64,000 nucleotides of DNA from Meconema thalassinum (lineage: Eukaryota > Arthropoda > Insecta > Orthoptera > Tettigoniidae): the NCBI GenBank assembly GCA_946902985.2, contig OX336390.1, positions 524,786,861 to 524,850,860 of the forward strand, read 5' to 3'. Below the pieces are notes generated by a model. The model saw nothing but the letters and a program-made list of their open reading frames with translations. It did no database searches and was not told the DNA's origin. This document shows positions 58,547 through 64,000 of this stretch, one piece after another. A program made the position numbers and the translations under genes. The first letter of the stretch is position 1. Every line of letters begins with the position of its first letter.

Positions 58547-59047
58547 TTACACCGTCAATTGCTATCGGACTGAGTCGGAACCGAACAGCAGTCGCAGCCG
58601 GACAGGAGTGGTGGATGCGTGGCAGCAGTGCATCGCCTTTAGGTGAATGGTAAGGAATGGTGTTGCTTCTCATGACACACATCGCTTGGGGCTAAGACCC
58701 CCACCCTGGTCCTAACCGTTAAATCGAGCAAAGTGACGTGGGCTTATACCTGTTTCTTGTAACGGTACATGGGAAATAGGGCAACCCTTACCGCGGCCAG
58801 GCTTGGCGGGCCGTCCCGCAAGGGGTGGCTGCCAGGTGAACACTCTTCCTACACTGCGCCCCCTAGAACCAATGAGCTTAGCGAATTCACTTTCATTTCT
58901 GATTTAGCACACTAGTGTATTTGATGGAGAAATTCATAAATAGTCAGCGGATATTTGTAAAATTTCATATTTTGGCAGGAGCCAAACCTCTGAATCAGGT
59001 TTCGATTTTTTCCAAGTTGAACAACCAATCTTGCGTTAGATGTAAAT
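58547..59047. other. Unassigned; GC-rich segment
   Basis: About 58690-58860 is more GC-rich than its surroundings ('ggccaggcttggcgggccgt', 'caaggggtggctgcc'), and may be a fragment of a retroelement 5' region, but I recognise nothing specific. Confidence 0.35.
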
Positions 59048-59660
59048 CAGGGCCGTCCAAACTGCAGCCCACGTGGCATATCCGGCCCGTCAATGCTTTT
59101 TCTGTCACCAACCTGACTCGCCTGAGATGAATTTAGAAAGACACACAATTGGAGCAAGGCACACAAAGGTTTTTTCCTCAACGTAACCCCAAATGATGTT
59201 TGTCCAGCAGAGGGTAGTGAAAACAATTTGCAAGTCCACCCTCCCCAGCAAGCATCATGCGATATTAGAAATTCTGAGAGAAAAGACCACATCAGGCTAT
59301 AATTGGCTTTGAAGTATAGCCAACAGAAGCAAATAAATACCAAACGAACATCTTATTATATAATACGGTAAGGTGTATGTTTCACAAAACTCAAGCTCCT
59401 AAACCAGAGGGAGTTAGAAGGTGTGGTTTGTATCAAAATCTTCCAAATTGTTGCAATATTGCAGGAAAAATCTTGCATTTCTTGCAAAGTTAACGGAAAT
59501 ATATATATTTTTTGTTTATAAAGTGCTTTAAAACAAATAAACAAGACGATAGCCCCTGGCAGAAATGTTGCGCGTACAGCCCGCATAGCACAAGAGCCGG
59601 GCGGGTAGTCGGTACACACGGGGTGCACACAACCCATTATGCGAGAGTTCTCTCACGGGC
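59048..59660. mobile_element. hAT-like non-autonomous element, degraded
   Basis: Starts CAGGGCCGTCCAAACTGCAG with 'cccacgtggcatatccggcc', the typical terminal style of hAT/Charlie-type transposons. A related 'acagcccgcatagcacaag', 'gccgggcgggtag' GC-rich end lies near 59577-59600, but a matching TIR and 8-bp TSD were not found. Frames 59047-59343 and 59356-59637 (minus) show no transposase motifs. Confidence 0.45.
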
Positions 59661-59836
59661 CCGCTAGTATCCTACATTGCTTGCAAACAAATTGTATTAC
59701 ATCAGGAAATTGCAATTTATTGTGGAAAATAAGATATTTTCTGCTGCAACAAAATACTTGATATCAGTATCTCGACAAAATTCACATATCTTGACTAGTT
59801 TAGTTACTTCTGCAACTAACTAAATATAGGCCTATA
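59661..59836. other. Unassigned spacer
   Basis: AT-rich, no feature. Confidence 0.35.
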
Positions 59837-60741
59837 CAGGGTGTTAATAAATTCCCATTACAGACTTTGAGGGCTTGCAGTGGAGTCTAAGACGGTTAAG
59901 TTTAGCATAGGAACTTGTGCCCGGATACGTACCGTCTTCCCGCTACCCGCAAAATATCACCACATCACACGTTCCCAGCTCCCACACTTTCAGCCCTCTG
60001 CTTGTCTGGGTCCAATTTATTACATGTGGGGATCGACGTGAGGACCACCCACGTCAAAACAGACACGGTACCTCCGTACTATGTTCAGGTACAGACGATC
60101 ACCAATTCCTGGTCCTCCATCATCCACCGCAAACATAACCCGTACCAGTAGGTCTTCCTCGGATTCCACAGGGGGCTCGTAAAACAAGGCTTTCATAAGA
60201 CCCCACAGATAGTAGTCGGATGAACGTGCAGGCTAAGCAATCGGACCACCACAACCTATCCAATGTTACCCAAATCTGTGGTGAAGATGATGTCGGACAG
60301 CAAGTGAACTATGAAGTGATGCACCATCGTGCTGAAATCAGTAGTCGCGTGGCTCATGATCGCATGATTAACGGTCACGTAAAACTAAAAACTTCCTTTG
60401 AAACCACAAGTGTTGACATACTGTACATAACATGGAATAAGAATTCATGCAGTACGTCTTCAAAGAATACCAAGTACGCGACACCCGTGAGATTTCGTAT
60501 AAGAAGGTAGGGGATACAACCTGTAGGAGATATGGGACATCAGGTGATCGTTCAATGACATACGTACTCAAGATAGTCAGTGGCCCGAAAATGCGGGAGA
60601 TTTGAACGTGCGCTGTGGTGGACTTTAGCAGGTAGTGCGAAGACGGTACGTTTCCGGACACAAGTTTCCATTCTAAACTTAACCGTCTTGGTCCCCACTA
60701 CAAGCCCTCAAAGTCTGTAATGGGAATTTAGAAATACTCTG
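59837..60741. mobile_element. Long-TIR DNA transposon, non-autonomous
   Basis: The left arm from CAGGGTGTTAATAAATTCCC and the right arm, in reverse complement, from CAGAGTATTTCTAAATTCCC stay alignable for at least 150 bases ('attacagactttgagggctt', 'aagacggttaagttta', 'cgtaccgtcttc', 'accaca', 'cgcacgtt'). The centre includes a SINE-B tail (about 60340-60402). No TSD is certain. The frames 59915-60151, 59917-60138, 60220-60510 and 60368-60661 fall inside and have no motifs. Confidence 0.7.
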
Positions 60742-60784
60742 TCTACTGTAAATATCTTAACCCATACTTGTTCACATAGATTTA

Positions 60785-60980
60785 ATAGCCTGAGTGTAAA
60801 GGATCTGTTGATGATCGCTTGACGATCGAAACTCGTCGTCCAAGTGTAGGTATTAATCACATGCATTATTTTTTTTTTCGGGATTAAGGAACCACCCATT
60901 TCAATTGGGTATAATCGTGTTGGGCGACTGAAAAACGTTAAATTTTGATTACTAAGGCAACTTAAAAAAGATTCCAAGAA
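60785..60980 (+). mobile_element. Retroposon related to the palindromic family
   Basis: Same order as 57186-57370: 'gatgatcgcttgacgatcga', 'ccaagtg', T-rich run, 'gggattaagg', 'ttgggtataatcgtgttggg', 'cgactgaaaaacg', 'ttactaaggcaact'. It is not palindromic. The minus frame 60708-60977 is repeat. Confidence 0.65.
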
Positions 60981-61093
60981 GATAAATTATTAAACCTTCA
61001 TACATTGTTATTACCTTATGTAATTCTATGGCTTAGTTAATAGATAAATTCAAGTACCGGTATTTAAATTTGGTATGTTAAGAATTACATATA
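60981..61093. other. Spacer
   Basis: AT-rich; 61079-61093 is the left TSD of the following SINE. Confidence 0.4.
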
Positions 61094-61432
61094 ATAGCCG
61101 GCCCCGTGGTGTTGGGGTAGCGCGCCTGCCTCTCGCCCAGAGGCCCCGGGTTCGATTCCGGCTCCGTCAGGGATTTTAGAAACTGACGTGAGGGCTGCAA
61201 CGGGGTGCACTCAGCCTTGTGAGGACAATTGAGTAGCTGTCTGACAGTGAGGCAGCGCCCCGATCACGAGAACCAAGATTCATGGCCGAGGGACCCGATG
61301 CGCTGATCACGCGTCACCCCAATATCTGCAGGCCAAATGGCTGGGCAGCGGTCGCTTGGTAGGCCTAGGCCCTCACGGGCTGTAGTGCCAGGGGTTATTA
61401 TTATTATTATTATTATTATTTATTATTATTAT
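61094..61432 (+). mobile_element. SINE-A, complete copy with TSD
   Basis: A-box-like 'tggtgttggggtagcgcgc', B-box-like 'ccgggttcgattccggct', body with 'gaggacaattgagtagctgt' and 'caatatctgcaggccaaatg', and a (TTA)n tail (about 61396-61432). Flanked by taagaattacatata (61079-61093) and taagaatgacatata (61433-61447). The other copy, at 13116-13424, is in the opposite orientation. Confidence 0.9.
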
Positions 61433-61447
61433 TAAGAATGACATATA

Positions 61448-62204
61448 TGAATATATGCTTGTAATAAGTTGCATTGTATGCGGTTAAGTGTAAGAGAGGG
61501 CGAAGAGTCCTAACTTCACAACAAATGCATTATTAATAACAATAATAATAATAATAATAATAATTCCTTGCATTTCCACTTTCCTACTCGTCGATTTTAG
61601 GCGCCAGAACATCACATTTTCCCCACTCTCGCCTGAGCTAGGTAATGAACAGATTACCCGGAAGAGAGGCTGAAGTGAGATGATGCTTCCAGATTCCAGA
61701 CTCGTGACTGGCTTCCTTCCTGTCCCTGCTGGAACCTAAGAATAACCACCCCTCTCCCCCCCTCCCTCTTACACACCCGAACCATCAAGAAATCAATAAG
61801 ACTGCGCTCTCCCTGCCTCATCAAATACAAACGCTAAAGTAGGAAGGGAAGTATCCATAGACATTTAATATAACGTAGGCCATTCGTCATCGTTTCTATT
61901 CTAGTCAGTTATAGGCCTACCTCACCAGTTCTTCTAGCTTTGATACTTGTACATTCTTATCATAATACAGTGGACTATAAAATTCGATATCTTGATACAA
62001 ACAACTTAAGATAATCGTATGCTGTTTACAGAAACCTCAATAAATGTCATTTATTGTAATAATTAATATGCTGGTGACTTGAACTTGGAGCTTAGACCCG
62101 TGACGTAGCCGTTCGCGTGATATCGTGCCCCTTGATCATGATAGGGTGCTGCAGCAAATCCCCGATTCTCCCACATTCCCCCTAGACAATTGCCAAGGTT
62201 AATG
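61448..62204. other. Unassigned
   Basis: Contains (AAT)n at about 61535-61563 and a pyrimidine-rich segment near 61740-61780. No gene. Confidence 0.4.
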
Positions 62205-62730
62205 CCTTATTACAAGTCCCGGGGCACATACTCCATCCCCAATCCTGAAATCGCAACTATATACACTACACAGTCACCACGAGAACACAACTTATCAGGC
62301 ACATGTAACACGGGGATGATGACCAAGATGTTCCAAGCCCTTAAAATGAATTAACAACAACAAAATCAAACAGCTGAGATTATAAAGCAAGTATTGCGAG
62401 ACGAAACTAATTCATTCCGACGGCATGCGAGCCACCAGCGCTTCAAGTTCCGGACATCAACACTTTTTACTGCAATATTACCGGGTGAGTTAGCCGTGGT
62501 CGTTACGGCGTGGCTGCAGGCAGTCGCTCACATCCGGGAGGCGAGGAGGTTCTAATCACCGCCGGCAATCTTGAAGATGGTCTTCTGTGGTTTCCCATTC
62601 TTCCTTCCAGGCAAATGCTGGGATTGGTCCCTAACTATAGGCCACAGCCACTACCTTCCAATTCCTCGTCCTTACATTCACACTTTCCTCTCCAGACAAC
62701 ACTCTACATGCGACAGTTCTTGTAGCTCAC
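62205..62730 (+). mobile_element. Two partial SINE-F copies
   Basis: 62205-62365 has the SINE-F tail ('acacagtcaccacgagaaca', 'cttatcaggcac', 'aacaacaacaaa'). 62485-62730 has a head and middle ('gggtgagttagccgtggtcg' A box region; 'gaggttctaatcaccgccgg'; 'gccacagccactaccttcc'). No TSD was secured. Frames 62510-62725 and 62571-62804 are SINE-derived. Confidence 0.6.
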
Positions 62731-64000
62731 CCCATGGGTGTCCGCATAGAAGTAGCTACAAACTCTGCCTAACCGAGCATGTCCTTGGACACTCCCAGCA
62801 CTAAAAGCCATACGCTAAAAGAAAAACAGAACTGCAATATTTATCTCAAAATCTTCGCTATTTGTTGTATAATTATTATAAATAATGAAACGCCAATGAA
62901 TAGCCATAGTCAACATAGGCCTAAATGTTTCTTGGAAAAGAAGTATAAGTGAACAGCGGAGGGAGGTGACATTTACCATTCGGCCGTTTCTAGAGCCACA
63001 GGAGTTTTAAGGTACGTTAAACCTTCATCGTTATCACTTCAAAGTAAATAAGAATATAGTATTAGATTTTACCTTTTATAATTTTAATATTAAATACAAG
63101 ATGTAGTACCTATTATAATACAGTAGTACTGTAATTGTTTCCTGTTGCACATTTCCGTCCCTTTTCCAAAATCAATCCCACAAAATGCATGTTGGCAGCC
63201 AACTGCATTCAATAATAATTCTCCTTTTCCTTCATGTTATTACCATCGGTAAGTTCCCATTACTATTATTTCTGCTCATGCTATGAAATTTTGTCCGATT
63301 TTATGGGGTTGGCCATGAATGATATAAAAAAATACAACAACCCCTCTGGCAACCATTCTTCAAAAAAAACTGAGCATTTGTGAAAATGTAATAAACCTAT
63401 TTATTATAAAGGAATAAGAGAAAAGGAGAATTATTATTGAAGATGATTTATTGTAGGAATATCTTTAAAGGGGCCTCCAAACCTTGAAGTAAACCGTATG
63501 CGATATAAATTCCTTTTCTCTTGTTGTCTTATAATAAATAGCGCGTAGTTAAAAGGGCAAAATGGGTCATCGGCAAAACAAACAAAAAAGGTGGAGGAAG
63601 GGGGGCGGGTGGCGGCGTCTTATATTTGAGCCTAAGTTGAAAGAATGGAATCAAATTAATATCTACAATCCAGCGTTAGTTTCTTTCGTTTATTCTGGTC
63701 ATCTCACAGCTTAATCGGCTCGAAGTCAGGGAAATATTTGCGTTTGGAGTACGTTCCGTACAAAGGTGATATTTTCCCAGAGTTGTTTCAAGAATTCTGA
63801 AAACGAACTGGCAGATCCGATTAGTAGCCTAATGAAAATGAGGTACTACAATTTTGAATTTGGTACACGTTGAAAATTACGGGCCGTTCTTGGCTCTGTA
63901 ATGATCTTTACCGCTATACTGAAAATCTGTAACGAAAGGAAGGAAAATTGAAGTTTTGCGTGACCGTTGAATTTTTCATCGCTTATCCTTCAAGTTCGAC
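62731..64000. other. Unassigned AT-rich DNA
   Basis: No gene, RNA or clear repeat. A short pyrimidine/purine-biased patch with 'ggggggcgggtggcggcg' lies at about 63600-63618. Confidence 0.4.

Overview
This window looks like intergenic DNA from a large, repeat-rich arthropod genome, most likely an insect. The evidence is AT-rich DNA with almost no open reading frames outside transposons, many tRNA-derived SINEs, rolling-circle transposons, a BEL/Pao LTR retrotransposon, a Mutator-like DNA transposon and decayed non-LTR retrotransposons. No intact single-copy host gene is visible and the species cannot be named from the sequence.

Layout. 1-8290: scattered SINEs, a 335-bp MITE, a palindromic retroposon and foldback segments in unannotatable AT-rich DNA. 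8291-14215: tandem array of about 1.1-kb units, two of them (10495-11601 and 11602-12708) nearly identical. 15498-19193: a near-complete Mutator-like transposon (15607-19084) with its own TIRs, bounded exactly by a 109-bp direct repeat; its transposase carries all three putative catalytic acidic residues but is split by one frameshift. 19979-21959: a complete non-autonomous Helitron next to a LINE C-terminus. 23000-31500: SINEs, a LINE remnant and a 140-bp satellite interrupted by a longer insertion. 31543-33720: a second Helitron family (B) on the minus strand. 34188-40130: SINEs, a LINE reverse-transcriptase relic and a Helentron-like (HINE-A) element. 40493-44476: a BEL/Pao element on the minus strand that has lost reverse transcriptase, RNase H and most of integrase and carries about 1.1 kb of foreign coding-like sequence instead. 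44943-56642: two Helitron-B copies joined head to tail at 49305/49306, each containing a HINE-A insertion. 56643-64000: a second HINE family, a hAT-like fragment, a long-TIR element and more SINEs.

The genes do not form a host pathway. The coding capacity belongs to mobile elements: transposase (Mutator), gag/protease/integrase remnants (BEL/Pao) and LINE C-termini. The most unusual points are the chimeric BEL/Pao element, the 109-bp repeats abutting the Mutator TIRs, the direct CTAG|TC Helitron junction, two HINE families sharing one terminal architecture, and a hammerhead-ribozyme-like motif near 5.15 kb. Family assignments come from reading motifs by eye; no database search was run.
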